This document shows positions 40,610-49,827 of a stretch of DNA of 64,000 bases, piece after piece. A program made the translations under genes and the position numbers. The first letter of the stretch is position 1. The number at the start of each line of letters is the position of its first letter. Location of the stretch: assembly GCA_035544875.1 (NCBI GenBank), contig DASZZP010000012.1, positions 27,729-91,728 on the forward strand. Reading direction: 5' to 3'. Origin of the DNA: JASLEW01 sp035544875 (GTDB lineage Bacteria > Acidobacteriota > Thermoanaerobaculia > Multivoradales > UBA5704). The notes under the pieces are model-generated. The model worked only from the letters and a program-made list of their open reading frames with translations. It searched no databases and had not been told where the DNA came from.

Positions 40610-42835
40610 ATGCGAGATCTGCGCAGCGGTGAGAGCTTGAAACTCCGGCTGGTCGTCGTCGTCACGGGGATTGCCGCCGGCGCGCTGCTTGCCGGAGGCG
40701 TCGAGGGCTCGGGAGGCGGAGGCTCAGGGAGCGGCGCCAGGCAGGCGGCGCCGGCGGCGGCCGCAAGTCAGCCGGCGCGGCCGCCGTCAGCAGCGGCACG
40801 GCCGGCGCCGGCGGAGCCTCCTGCCATGCCGGCGGCGCAGCCGGCGGCTGCAACCGAGGCGGCGCCGGCGGCGCAGGATCTGCTGCCCGCCCCGGCGAAC
40901 ATCGCGACCCGCAACGTCCCGGCCATCCCGCGCCAGGACGTCGAGGAGCTGCTGCCCTACGAGAACATCCGCAGCGCGACGCTGGCCGACTGGCACCCGA
41001 CGGAGCGGCGCCTCCTCATCTTCACCCGCTTCGCCCAGGCGGTCCAGCTGCACGAGCTGGCGGCGCCGCTGGGGGCGCGCACCCAGGTCACCTTCTATGG
41101 CGAGCCGGTGACCGCCGGGCGCTACCGCCCGGGCGATCCGCGGCAGCTGGTCTTCTCGCTCAACCAGGGGGGCGCCGAGAACTACCAGCTCTTCCTGCTC
41201 GACCGCCGGGACGGCCGCGCCCGGCGCTTCAGCGACGGCGTCCACCGCTACGAGGCGCCGCGCTGGTCGCACTCGGGCAAGCTCCTGGCCTACGCGAGCA
41301 ACGCGCGCAACGGCCGCGATTTCGATCTCTACGTCGCCGACCCGGGCACTGCCGGCAGCGAGCGGCGGCTGGCCGAGCTCAGCGGCCAGTGGCAGCCGCT
41401 CGACTGGAGCGCAGACGACCAGAAGCTGCTGGTGATGCACTACGTCTCGGCCAACGAGTCGTACCTGCACGCCTTCGACCTCGCAATCGGCGCCGCGGCG
41501 CAGCTCAGCCCGAAGAGCGCCCGCGGCGAGCCGACCGTCGCTTACGAAGGCGGACGCTGGAGCAAGGACGGCCGCTCGGTCTATACCGCGTCCGATCGCG
41601 GCAGCGAGTTCCTGCGCCTGGTGCGGCTCGATGCGGCGACCGGCGCCCAGACCGTGCTATCGGGCGACATCCCCTGGGACGTGGAGGCGCTCGACCTCTC
41701 GGACGACGGCGCGCGGCTTGCGTTCTTCGTCAACGAGGACGGGGTGAGCGCGCTGCACGTCCTCGACACCGCGACCGGGAGCACGCTGGCGGCGCCGCGG
41801 CTGCCCGCCGGCGCGGCCTCGGGGCTCGCCTTCCGCCACGGCTCGCACGAGGTGGGCTTCGCTCTAAGCTGGGCGCGCTCGCCGTCCGACATCTACACCT
41901 ACGACGCCGATTCCCAGCGCCTCGAGCGCTGGACCGCGAGCGAGGTCGGCGGGCTCAACCCGGAGCGCTTCGTCGTGCCGCAGCTGATCCGCTTCCCCAC
42001 TTTCGATTCCGCCGGTCAGGCTGGACCGACCGCTCACTCCCGCCCGTCTGGTGACTCCGCGCGGCGCACCATCCCCGCCTTCGTCTACCATCCGCCCGCC
42101 GACCGCTTCCCGGGGCCGCGCCCGGTCTCGATCAACATCCACGGCGGCCCGGAAGCGCAGGCGCGCCCGGCGTTCCGGGGGGACGCCAACTACCTGATCA
42201 ACGAGCTCGGCATCGCCGTGGTCGTGCCCAACGTCCGCGGCTCGTCCGGCTACGGCAAGACCTATCTCACCCTCGACAACGCCGAGAAGCGGGAGGACTC
42301 GGTCAAAGACATCGGCGCGCTGCTCGACTGGATCGCCACTCAGCCCGATCTCGACGCGTCAAGGGTGATGGTGACCGGCGGCTCCTACGGCGGCTACATG
42401 ACGCTCGCCACGATGACGTTTTACAGCGACCGCCTGCGCTGCGCCTTCGAGAGCGTGGGGATCAGCAATTTCGTCACCTTCCTCGAGCACACGCAGGAAT
42501 ACCGCCGCCAGCTGCGGCGCGAAGAGTACGGCGACGAGCGCGATCCCAAGATGCGCGCCATCCTGCTGCGCATCTCGCCGGTGAACCACGCCGACCGCAT
42601 CCGCCGCCCGCTGCTGGTGGCGGCGGGCGCCAACGACCCGCGCGTCCCGGTCACCGAAGGCGACCAGATCGTCGCCGCGGTCGCGGCCAACGGCGTGCCG
42701 GTCTGGTACGTGGTCGGCAAAGACGAGGGGCACGGCTTCCAGAAGAAGGCGAACTCCGACTACCTGCGCGCGGTCTCGATCGAGTTCGTCAAGAAATACC
42801 TGCTCGGCGCAGGAGGAGGGCACGGCTCGGGATAG
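40610..42835 (+). CDS. Secreted S9 prolyl-oligopeptidase-family peptidase (2)
   Basis: This protein of about 741 residues has a signal peptide or N-terminal anchor (LRLVVVVTGIAAGALLAGGV) and a long Ala/Pro-rich linker to residue ~95. A beta-propeller with TolB/WD40-like repeats follows (for example YASNARNGRDFDLYVADPGT), then the hydrolase domain with TGGSYGGYM (catalytic Ser), ANDPRVPVTEGDQ (Asp) and DEGHGFQKKAN (His). ATG 40610 has AGGGAGG nine bases upstream. It is related to the S9 protein at 36.6 kb but clearly divergent, so probably an old paralogue with a different substrate range. Confidence 0.9.
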   Translation: MRDLRSGESLKLRLVVVVTGIAAGALLAGGVEGSGGGGSGSGARQAAPAAAASQPARPPSAAARPAPAEPPAMPAAQPAAATEAAPAAQDLLPAPANIATRNVPAIPRQDVEELLPYENIRSATLADWHPTERRLLIFTRFAQAVQLHELAAPLGARTQVTFYGEPVTAGRYRPGDPRQLVFSLNQGGAENYQLFLLDRRDGRARRFSDGVHRYEAPRWSHSGKLLAYASNARNGRDFDLYVADPGTAGSERRLAELSGQWQPLDWSADDQKLLVMHYVSANESYLHAFDLAIGAAAQLSPKSARGEPTVAYEGGRWSKDGRSVYTASDRGSEFLRLVRLDAATGAQTVLSGDIPWDVEALDLSDDGARLAFFVNEDGVSALHVLDTATGSTLAAPRLPAGAASGLAFRHGSHEVGFALSWARSPSDIYTYDADSQRLERWTASEVGGLNPERFVVPQLIRFPTFDSAGQAGPTAHSRPSGDSARRTIPAFVYHPPADRFPGPRPVSINIHGGPEAQARPAFRGDANYLINELGIAVVVPNVRGSSGYGKTYLTLDNAEKREDSVKDIGALLDWIATQPDLDASRVMVTGGSYGGYMTLATMTFYSDRLRCAFESVGISNFVTFLEHTQEYRRQLRREEYGDERDPKMRAILLRISPVNHADRIRRPLLVAAGANDPRVPVTEGDQIVAAVAANGVPVWYVVGKDEGHGFQKKANSDYLRAVSIEFVKKYLLGAGGGHGSG

Positions 42836-42955
42836 GTAGGATCTGCGAGGAGCACATGGCGAAACGAGCTTCCGGTATCGGAGCCGTCGCCATGCGCCTC
42901 ATGGCTGCTCATCGGAAGTTTGCGCGCGCACGAGCTGCCAGAAGCCGCTCTCCTC

Positions 42956-43360
42956 TCAAGAGGCGAGCCAGTCTTCGAGCGCAAGGCGCGGCACACGGGC
43001 GAACTCCTGAACGTTGTCGGTCACCAAGATCAGATCGAGCGCCAACGTGTGGGCTGCGATCAGGAGATCGTTAGGCCCGATCGGCTGCCCCATCCGATCG
43101 AGATGCAAACGAATCTCGGCATAGTGGCGATCGGATTGCTTGTCCAGTGCAAGAACCTCGAGACTCCCAAGAAGACTTTCGACGCGCGCCGAGAGCCTGG
43201 GGGAGCCTTTCTTGGCAGCGCCGTAGCGAAGCTCACAGGCGACGACGATGCTGGTGCAGACCGTGGCCTCTCCCACTACCGCCAGCCTCCGAGCAACGTG
43301 GCCAGCCGGGCTACGCAGGAGGCTCGACAGAATGTTGGTGTCCAGGAGATAGCGGAACAT
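42956..43360 (-). CDS. vapC: VapC-like PIN-domain toxin (second module)
   Basis: This 134-residue protein reads MFRYLLDTNILSSLLR (Asp 7) with SIVVACELRYGAAKKG (Glu ~44), GPNDLLIAAHTLA (Asp ~98) and LVTDNVQEFARV (Asp ~116), the standard quartet of a VapC ribonuclease of the FitB/VapC type. ATG 43360 lies one base after the antitoxin stop at 43362. It is unrelated in detail to the VapC at 38.9 kb. Activity is expected because the acidic residues are intact. Confidence 0.88.
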   Translation of the reverse strand: MFRYLLDTNILSSLLRSPAGHVARRLAVVGEATVCTSIVVACELRYGAAKKGSPRLSARVESLLGSLEVLALDKQSDRHYAEIRLHLDRMGQPIGPNDLLIAAHTLALDLILVTDNVQEFARVPRLALEDWLAS

Positions 43361-43361
43361 C

Positions 43362-43598
43362 TCAGAGATTCACATCCTCGATTGGCTCGAGGTCGTCGAT
43401 CTCCGGAAACTCCTCGTCGAGAGGATCCCATGTGGACAAGATCTCCAGGAGGGACCGCCCGGGCACCGGTTCGACGATCAGCCGATCTCCCTCCTTGCGG
43501 AGAAGGGCCTCGCCGCCCGGAAACTCGAGGTCTCGCGGTATGCGCAGGGCCTGATTTCGCCCATTGCGGAACAAGCGCACGATTCGTTCGTTCTGCAT
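43362..43598 (-). CDS. vapB: VapB-like AbrB-fold antitoxin
   Basis: The protein has 78 residues. RIVRLFRNGRNQALRIPRDLEFPGGEALLRKEGDRLIVEPV is the swapped-hairpin AbrB/SpoVT DNA-binding domain of VapB antitoxins, followed by an acidic tail that would cover the toxin active site. ATG 43598 has GGGAGGA upstream. The upstream region contains the perfect palindrome AGCATATGCT at 43631-43640, a possible operator, but I could not place a convincing -35/-10 pair. The gene order antitoxin-toxin is normal. Confidence 0.86.
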   Translation of the reverse strand: MQNERIVRLFRNGRNQALRIPRDLEFPGGEALLRKEGDRLIVEPVPGRSLLEILSTWDPLDEEFPEIDDLEPIEDVNL

Positions 43599-43781
43599 GG
43601 CGTCCTCCCAGCCGTATCGGCCTATGCCAGAGCATATGCTAGCACGGCTACTTCACCCATACGCTCTCGGTCTTCGACATCGCCGAGAGGCCGCACGATC
43701 CATTGCCGTAGCCCGCAGCGCGCACCGCGCCCCGGCAGCGATCGAAGTGTGCGGGGACCGAAGGGCGCGTGGCGGCGCGGG

Positions 43782-44831
43782 TCAGCCGCGCTCGGTGGCC
43801 TGAATGCTGACCCGGTTGCGGCCGCTGCGCTTGGCCAGGAGGAGGGCGTTGTCGGCGGCCTCGTAGAGGTCCTCGGGGCAGGTCATGTCGGATGACAGCT
43901 CGGCAACCCCGGCCGAGCAGCGGACCGGCACCTTGATCTCGCCATAGCGGTGGTCGAAGCCCTCGATCCGCTCGCGAAGCTTGCCGGCCAGGGTCTCGGC
44001 GCCGGCGATCCCGGTTTCCGGCACCAGGATCGCGAACTCGTCGCCGCCGACCCGCGCCAGCACCTCTTCGGGCCGCGTCAGGTCGCGGGCCAGCGACGCC
44101 ACCTGCTTGAGGACAAAGTCGCCGCACAGGTGGCCATAGCTGTCGTTGATCTGCTTGAACTCGTCGAGGTCGAAGAGGATCAGCGACAGCGGGCGCTGGT
44201 GGCGGACGGCGCGCGCGAACTCGCGCTGCACCTCTTCCTCGTACTTCCTCTTGTTGAAGATCTCGGTCAGGCCGTCGCGGGCCACCAACTCGTAGATCGC
44301 CAGGTGGTAGGCGCTCTCGACGTCCTGCTCGTGGAGGAACTTGAAGTGCACCGCGGCGGTCTGGAAGCGGTCGCCGCTCTTGAGCACGGTCCGCCCCTGG
44401 ACCAGATGGCCGTTGATGAAGGTGCCGTTGGTCGAGCCCAGGTCCTCGACGGTGACCGACGGCCCGGCGTAGCGCAGCCGGGCGTGCTTGCGCGAGATCG
44501 ACATGACCTCCGGCAGGCTGATGCCGACCGAGGGAGAGCGGCCGATCTCGACCACCGTGCCGGGCGAGAGGCGGAAGCGCGAGCCCAGCCGCTGCGCGTC
44601 GGGGTGGGCGATCAGTATGACGTCGGCTTCCGACTCGGCCAGCGCCAGGTTGCGGTCGGCGCGCTCGCGGGTCGCGGTCTCGGCGGTCTCGAAGGTCTGG
44701 GTCGTGCCGCTCTCGCCCAACGAGGCGACATCGATGCCGTCGGTGTCGGGCTCCAGCTCGACGCTGGTCTTGCCGCCCGGCTCGTCGGAAGGATCGGAGT
44801 CGGGGGATTGCAAAGGCTGAGTCTCGGTCAT
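43782..44831 (-). CDS. FHA-GGDEF diguanylate cyclase
   Basis: This protein of about 349 residues has an acidic, disordered N-terminus (~75 residues). An FHA domain at residues ~95-165 contains the conserved GR-x-S, SRKHARL and GSTNGTF(I)NG phosphothreonine-binding motifs. A GGDEF domain at ~185-345 has RVGGDEFAIL and FDLDEFKQIND. The I-site RxxD four residues before the active motif is not evident, so product inhibition may be absent. The protein should make cyclic di-GMP in response to binding a phosphothreonine protein, linking it to Ser/Thr kinases such as the one encoded at 51.3 kb. ATG 44831 is used; GTG 44849 is possible. The region 44832-45003 up to the transporter gene holds nothing recognisable. 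Confidence 0.88.
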   Translation of the reverse strand: MTETQPLQSPDSDPSDEPGGKTSVELEPDTDGIDVASLGESGTTQTFETAETATRERADRNLALAESEADVILIAHPDAQRLGSRFRLSPGTVVEIGRSPSVGISLPEVMSISRKHARLRYAGPSVTVEDLGSTNGTFINGHLVQGRTVLKSGDRFQTAAVHFKFLHEQDVESAYHLAIYELVARDGLTEIFNKRKYEEEVQREFARAVRHQRPLSLILFDLDEFKQINDSYGHLCGDFVLKQVASLARDLTRPEEVLARVGGDEFAILVPETGIAGAETLAGKLRERIEGFDHRYGEIKVPVRCSAGVAELSSDMTCPEDLYEAADNALLLAKRSGRNRVSIQATERG

Positions 44832-45003
44832 TCTTGGCGCGCATCGCACCCCCGGGATCAGCGCCTACACCACAACCGGCCTGCCCCGAGGGGAGGTTAG
44901 TGACACAAAATGCTAGCACCCAGCCCTGGAGCCGTCAAACGCGGGTGCAAACCGGTAAACCGGCGAGCCGGCGAGCCAGGTTGGTGTTGAAATCCAGGTG
45001 GCG

Positions 45004-47370
45004 CTACTCGTAGCTGAGGGCCGCCGCGGTCGAGATCCTGGTGGCGCTCCACGCCGGTAGGGCGCAGGCGACGAGCGACACCGCGACCACCACCAGCAGC
45101 CAGCGCACCACCCCGGACGCGTCGGGGGCGAGCGCGGCCGGCACCTGAATCATGATGCGACCGAAAACCTTGCCGAGCACCACGCTCATCGGGACCGACA
45201 GTGGCAGGGCGATCGCCCAGCTGAGTAGCGCGATCACCAACCCCTCGACCTGCACCAAAATGACGATCGAGCGGTGGCTCGCGCCGAGGGCCCGCAGCAC
45301 GCCGATCTCGCGCGTCCGCTCGAGCACCGCCAGGCTCATCGTCGAGGCCAGGCCGAGGCCGCCGACGACGATCATCAGCTGCCCCATGACGCCGAGGAAG
45401 CCCGCCACCATCAGCAGATGGTCCTCGACCACCTTCCGCTGCTGCGCCTGCAGGGTTCCAGACTGCACCTCGAAGCCGCCGGCCGCCAGCTGGGAGCGTA
45501 GCCGCTGCAGCAGCGTGAGGCGCGCGCCCAGGCCGCCGGGAGCGGCGGCGACGACGATGGCGGTGGCGCCGCCGCCGACGATTTCGGTGATCGTTTCGCG
45601 CCTGGCGTAGGCGCTCGGCGACAGCCCCGACTCGACGACGCCGACGACGCGCCAGCGGGTCGGGCGGCCGGCAACCATGAGGGTCGCTTCGGCTCCCGGC
45701 CGCAAGCCCGGCTCGTCCTCGACGAGCCGCCGGTTGACGACCAGCGCGCGGCCGTCACCGGGGCGCAGCCAGCGCCCCTGCTGGGCGGCGAGCGCCAGCA
45801 TCCGCGAGGGGAGCGGGGGCGCGATGATGGGGAACGGATTGCCGAGGACGCCGCCGTCGTGCACCGCCGTCGCGCGGGCGCCGCTCCAGGCCTCGGCGCG
45901 GGCGACGCCCTCGACGGCTGCCGCTGCCTCCTCCAGCGCCGCCGGGGGGTAGGGGCGGTCGAAGCGGAGCATGACGTCGAAGCGCAGCGAGGAGAAGAGC
46001 AGGTCCACCGCGCCGACGATGGCGGCGCGCAGGTTGACTGCGCCGAGGTAGACGGCGCCGCCGACGGCGAGGGTGGCCAGGGTGAGCGCCATGCGCTGCC
46101 GCCGGCGGAAGGCGTTGCGCAGCGACAGCAGCAGCGGCCGCGTGAGACCGCCGGCGCGGGCCAGGATCGGGTGCGGGCGACGGGCCGCCGCACGGGCGTC
46201 GATGCCGAGGTCGCGCAAGGCCGCGGACACCGGGATGCGGCAGCCGTGCAGCACCGGCAGCGCCGCCGCGACGACCGGCAGGAGGAGGCCGACCGCGAAC
46301 TGCAGCAGGATCATCGACGCCGGGATCCGCGCGGCGGCGACGTCGAAGTTGAGCATGTCGCCGGTGAACCGCGCGTAGGCGCGGCCGAGCACGGCCGCGG
46401 CCGGCAGCGCGACGGCGGAGGCGACGACGCCGAGTGCCAGGGACATGCCGAGGTAGAGCAGGCCGATCTGCCCGCTACGGCCGCCGATCGCCTTCATGAT
46501 GCCGATCTCGCGCACCTGCCCGGCGAGCATCGCCGAGATCAAGTTGACGACCAGGAAGCCGCTGAGGAGCAGCGCCAGCAGGCCGAACGCCTCCTGGGTG
46601 AACAGCAGGGAATCGATCTGCGCCGCGTGGATGTGGCGCCCGGGGATCGGCACGTCGACGCTGCCTACGCGGCGCCCGGTCGACTCGACCAGCGCCTTCA
46701 CCTGCGCGGCGACGCGCCGGATGGCCTCCCGGTCCTGGCCGTCGCGGGCGACGACGATCTGCAGGTCGTCGAGGGAAGTCGGGGCTCCCAGCCGCGCCAG
46801 CGTCGCGGGCGTTACGAAGCCGTAGACCACGTGGTCCATCCAGCCGGGAGCGAGGCCGACGTCGCGGGCGATGCCGGTCACCGGCAGGACGACCGGCTCG
46901 GCGCCACCGAACTGCAGGGTCAGCTCCTCGCCGACCGCGGTCCTCACGTAGTCCACCGACGAGCGCTCGACGACGATGCCGAGGCCGCCCGGCGGCCAGC
47001 CGCCGGCCTGCGGCTCGACGTGGCCGATCGGCGAGCGGTAGTCGTCGACGACGAAGAGCTCGGCGGTGCGCCAGCCGCCGGCGACCTGGGCGCTGGCGAT
47101 CACCATCCGGCGCCCCCGCGCGTACCGCACCGCCGGCAGCGTCCGCACGCGCGCCAGCAGCTGGCGGTCCACCGCCTCGGTGCGCAGGGTGGCGCTCGGC
47201 GGGTTGCTGGCGCGGAACTGGTCGCGCGTCGCTTGCCGCACCAGCGTCCACGTGTCGAGGACCGAGGCGGCGCCGAGGATGCCGATGGCGATCGCCAGCA
47301 CCACCAGCAGCGTGCGCGCCTTGTGCAGACCAAGGTCGCGCCGCACCTTCCGCCAGCGTGGGCTAGCCAT
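45004..47370 (-). CDS. FtsX-family ABC transporter permease
   Basis: This 788-residue protein has a transmembrane helix near residue 20 (TLLVVLAIAIGILGAASVL). An extracytoplasmic domain, a three-helix block (~residues 265-390), a helix near 430 and a second extracytoplasmic domain follow, and a final three-helix block reaches the C-terminus. The EIGIMKAIGGR and EIGVLRALGAS segments after the helix blocks are the coupling helices typical of MacB/FtsX permeases. ATG 47370 overlaps the ATPase gene by 8 nt. With that ATPase it forms a complete transporter, probably exporting or extracting a lipophilic substrate; no periplasmic partner gene is adjacent. Confidence 0.88.
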   Translation of the reverse strand: MASPRWRKVRRDLGLHKARTLLVVLAIAIGILGAASVLDTWTLVRQATRDQFRASNPPSATLRTEAVDRQLLARVRTLPAVRYARGRRMVIASAQVAGGWRTAELFVVDDYRSPIGHVEPQAGGWPPGGLGIVVERSSVDYVRTAVGEELTLQFGGAEPVVLPVTGIARDVGLAPGWMDHVVYGFVTPATLARLGAPTSLDDLQIVVARDGQDREAIRRVAAQVKALVESTGRRVGSVDVPIPGRHIHAAQIDSLLFTQEAFGLLALLLSGFLVVNLISAMLAGQVREIGIMKAIGGRSGQIGLLYLGMSLALGVVASAVALPAAAVLGRAYARFTGDMLNFDVAAARIPASMILLQFAVGLLLPVVAAALPVLHGCRIPVSAALRDLGIDARAAARRPHPILARAGGLTRPLLLSLRNAFRRRQRMALTLATLAVGGAVYLGAVNLRAAIVGAVDLLFSSLRFDVMLRFDRPYPPAALEEAAAAVEGVARAEAWSGARATAVHDGGVLGNPFPIIAPPLPSRMLALAAQQGRWLRPGDGRALVVNRRLVEDEPGLRPGAEATLMVAGRPTRWRVVGVVESGLSPSAYARRETITEIVGGGATAIVVAAAPGGLGARLTLLQRLRSQLAAGGFEVQSGTLQAQQRKVVEDHLLMVAGFLGVMGQLMIVVGGLGLASTMSLAVLERTREIGVLRALGASHRSIVILVQVEGLVIALLSWAIALPLSVPMSVVLGKVFGRIMIQVPAALAPDASGVVRWLLVVVAVSLVACALPAWSATRISTAAALSYE

Positions 47371-48061
47371 GGGCGAGGGCCTCGGCGCCGGCCACCCACC
47401 CGTCGACCAGGGTGATTGCGCGGGTCGCGATGCCGAGCGCGGCGCGCTCGTGCGTCACCATCACCACCGTCTGGCCGTCGCCCGTCAGGCCGGCGAGCAG
47501 CTCCAGCACGGCGGCGGCGGTTCGCGAGTCGAGGTTCCCGGTCGGCTCGTCGGCGAGCAACAGCGCCGGCTCGTTGGCCAGCGAGCGGGCGACGGCCACC
47601 CGCTGCTGCTGCCCGCCGGAGAGGGTGAGCGGGAGCTTCTCGGCCTGGTCGGCGACGCCCAGCCGTGCGAGCAGCGCAAGGGCGCGCTGGCGGCGCTCGC
47701 GCGCCGGCCAGGTGTCGCAGAAGTCCATCGGCAGCATCACGTTCTCCACCGCGGTGAGGGTCGGCAGCAGCTGGAAGAACTGGAAGATGATGCCGACGGC
47801 ACGCCCGCGCCACGCCGAGATCGCGCGCTCGGGCAGCGCGTGCACCGGCGTGCCGCCGACGATCACCTCGCCGCGGGTCGGCCGGTCGATCCCGGCCAGC
47901 AGCCCCAGCAGGGTCGACTTGCCGCTGCCGGACTGGCCGACGACGACCAGCAGCTCGCCGCGGGCGACGGTGAGGCTCACGTCCGTGAGCGCGGAAAACG
48001 GCCCGGCCGGCGTGTCGTAGCACTTGCTGACGCCGCGCATCACGACCAGTGGCTCGCTCAT
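47363..48061 (-). CDS. ABC transporter ATP-binding protein (MacB/LolD-like)
   Basis: This 232-residue protein contains Walker A GQSGSGKST, FQFFQLLPTLT (Q-loop), signature LSGGQQQRVAVARSL, Walker B LLLADEPTGNLD and MVTHE. It lacks extra domains and belongs to the FtsX-partner subfamily. ATG 48061 gives the family N-terminus (MSEPLVVMRGVSKCYDT); upstream in-frame sequence is not conserved. Its stop lies inside the start of the permease gene. It is divergent from the DUF1579-like gene, with a 135-bp gap that should hold both promoters. Confidence 0.9.
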   Translation of the reverse strand: MSEPLVVMRGVSKCYDTPAGPFSALTDVSLTVARGELLVVVGQSGSGKSTLLGLLAGIDRPTRGEVIVGGTPVHALPERAISAWRGRAVGIIFQFFQLLPTLTAVENVMLPMDFCDTWPARERRQRALALLARLGVADQAEKLPLTLSGGQQQRVAVARSLANEPALLLADEPTGNLDSRTAAAVLELLAGLTGDGQTVVMVTHERAALGIATRAITLVDGWVAGAEALAHG

Positions 48062-48196
48062 GCGGAGCACTATAGGCGAGCGCAGCAAGGGTAAGGCGAC
48101 CGTTCGGCTGGCCCGTAGTGCCACTCGGCGAAGAGGGCGCCGAAGAAGCCGCGCGCGCGCCTACAATGCTCGCGAAACGACCGCCACGGAGGAGTC

Positions 48197-48796
48197 ATGA
48201 AAGCACCCGCCGCCCTCGCCCTGTCGCTCTCCCTCGCTCTTTCAGCCGTCACCGCCCGCGCCCAGCACGGCGCCGGCGGCTCGCCGCTCGTCACCTCGGC
48301 GCCTGCCGAGGCCAAGCAGTTCGACTTCCTGCTCGGGCAGTGGGAGATCGTGGCCTACCCGCAGGTGTCCATGCTGGCGGCGGCGATCCACGGCGCACCC
48401 AAGTTGCCGGGCACCTGGAAGGCGTGGCGGGCCTTCGACGGCTTCGGCGTCGAGGACGAGATGCGGCTGAGCGACGACGAGGGGAACCCGCGCTCGTTCA
48501 CCCACGGCATGCGCGTCTTCGATCGCGCGGCGCGCCGCTGGACCTCGACGACCCTCGACGTCTACCGCGCGCGCTTCCAGGCCGCCACCGTGGAGTGGCG
48601 GGACGGCCAGATGGCGGGGACGGCGAACACCAGCGGTGACGACGGCCGCCCCGTCGCGGTGCGCGTGCGCTTCTATGACATCAAGCCCAACAGCTTCCGC
48701 TGGCAGCAGGACCGCTCGTACGATGGTGGGCGCACATGGGACAAGGCGACGCTCAGAATCGAGGCGACGCGCACGGCGGGGGCGGCGCGGCCCTGA
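48197..48796 (+). CDS. Secreted DUF1579-like protein
   Basis: This 199-residue protein has a signal peptide (MKAPAALALSLSLALSAVTARA). Its domain begins with FDFLLGQWEIVAY and continues with GTWKAWRAFDGFGVEDEMRL and WQQDRSYDGGRTWDKATLRIEATR, a calycin-like strand pattern seen in DUF1579 and related families of unknown function. ATG 48197 has GGAGGAG just upstream. It is followed 11 bases later by the LytS-type kinase gene, so the three genes 48197-50561 probably form one operon, and the protein may be a sensed or regulated envelope component. Confidence 0.75.
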   Translation: MKAPAALALSLSLALSAVTARAQHGAGGSPLVTSAPAEAKQFDFLLGQWEIVAYPQVSMLAAAIHGAPKLPGTWKAWRAFDGFGVEDEMRLSDDEGNPRSFTHGMRVFDRAARRWTSTTLDVYRARFQAATVEWRDGQMAGTANTSGDDGRPVAVRVRFYDIKPNSFRWQQDRSYDGGRTWDKATLRIEATRTAGAARP

Positions 48797-48807
48797 GCGC
48801 CGGCCGC

Positions 48808-49827
48808 ATGTCCCGGCGGCTGGCGTGGCTCTGGCTGCTCACCGCCTGGCTGCCGCTGGTGGCGCTGTTCACCGCGCTAGTGCTCACCGCGCACCCGCAG
48901 ACGCGGCCGCTGGGGGCTCTGCTTGTCGCTACGCGGCTCATCGTCGCCGCAGCGCTGCTCGGCCTGCTGGTCTACCGCCTCACTGCGCGGTTGCCCTGGC
49001 CGCACCCGCTGCGTGCCGGCTTCCTGCTCGCCCACCTGCTGGCGGCGCCGGTGTACGCGGTGAGCTGGTGGATGCTCAACAACTTCATCCAGAGCGTCGT
49101 GCTGCGGCGGGCGGTGCTGGTGATCGGGCCCGGGGTGGTGCCGTTCCTGGTCGTCGGTGCCTGGCTCTACCTGGTGACCGCCGGAGTCGCTTACGCCACG
49201 CGGGAGGCCGAGCGGGCGGCGCGCGCCGAGGCAATGGCGGCGCGCTCGCAGCTCGCCGCCTTGCGCGCGCAGCTGCATCCGCACTTCCTGTTCAATGCCC
49301 TGCACACCGTCGTGCAGCTCATCCCGCGCGAGCCCGGCCGTGCCGCCGCGGCCGCCGAGCGGCTCGCCGGGTTGCTGCGCACGGCGGTCGAGGAGGACCG
49401 CGACCTGGTGTCGCTCGCCGAGGAGTGGGCCTTCGTCGAGAGCTATCTGGAGATCGAGCGGGTGCGCATGGGCGAGCGGCTGCGCCTGCATCTCGAGCTC
49501 ACCGCCGCGGCGCGCGCGGCCGCGATCCCGGCGTTCGCGCTGCAGACGCTGGTGGAGAACGCGGTGCGCCACGGCGCCGCGCCGCGCGTCGAGCCGACCG
49601 ACGTGACCATCGCCGGCCGCGAGGAGGGCGGCGCGCTGGTGGTCACCGTGCGCGACAACGGGGCCGGTGCCAGCGCGGCGCAGATCGCCGGCAGCGGCGG
49701 CACCGGCCTCGAGCGGCTGCGCGAGCGGCTCGCCGCGCTGACCGGAGGGCGCGGCCGGCTCGAGGTCGCATCCGCGCCCGGCGGCGGCTTCACGGCGACC
49801 CTGGTGGTCCCGCAGGAGCCCCGGTGA
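48808..49827 (+). CDS. LytS/YehU-type sensor histidine kinase
   Basis: This protein of about 339 residues has four hydrophobic helices in its first 135 residues. A His_kinase domain follows with the conserved QLHPHFLFNALHTV (phospho-acceptor His in QxHPHFLFN), then an HATPase with LQTLVENAVRHG and DNGAGA...GTGLERLRERL. This is the LytS/YehU class, which always pairs with LytTR regulators. ATG 48808 is the first Met before the helices; there is no strong ribosome site, suggesting coupling with the preceding gene. The stop overlaps the regulator start by 4 nt. Confidence 0.88.
   Translation: MSRRLAWLWLLTAWLPLVALFTALVLTAHPQTRPLGALLVATRLIVAAALLGLLVYRLTARLPWPHPLRAGFLLAHLLAAPVYAVSWWMLNNFIQSVVLRRAVLVIGPGVVPFLVVGAWLYLVTAGVAYATREAERAARAEAMAARSQLAALRAQLHPHFLFNALHTVVQLIPREPGRAAAAAERLAGLLRTAVEEDRDLVSLAEEWAFVESYLEIERVRMGERLRLHLELTAAARAAAIPAFALQTLVENAVRHGAAPRVEPTDVTIAGREEGGALVVTVRDNGAGASAAQIAGSGGTGLERLRERLAALTGGRGRLEVASAPGGGFTATLVVPQEPR

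Noticed and set aside
48636..49823. Upstream extension of the LytTR regulator frame
   Set aside because: It runs antiphase through the kinase gene and is Arg/Pro-rich; the receiver domain begins at GTG 49824 with a proper ribosome site.
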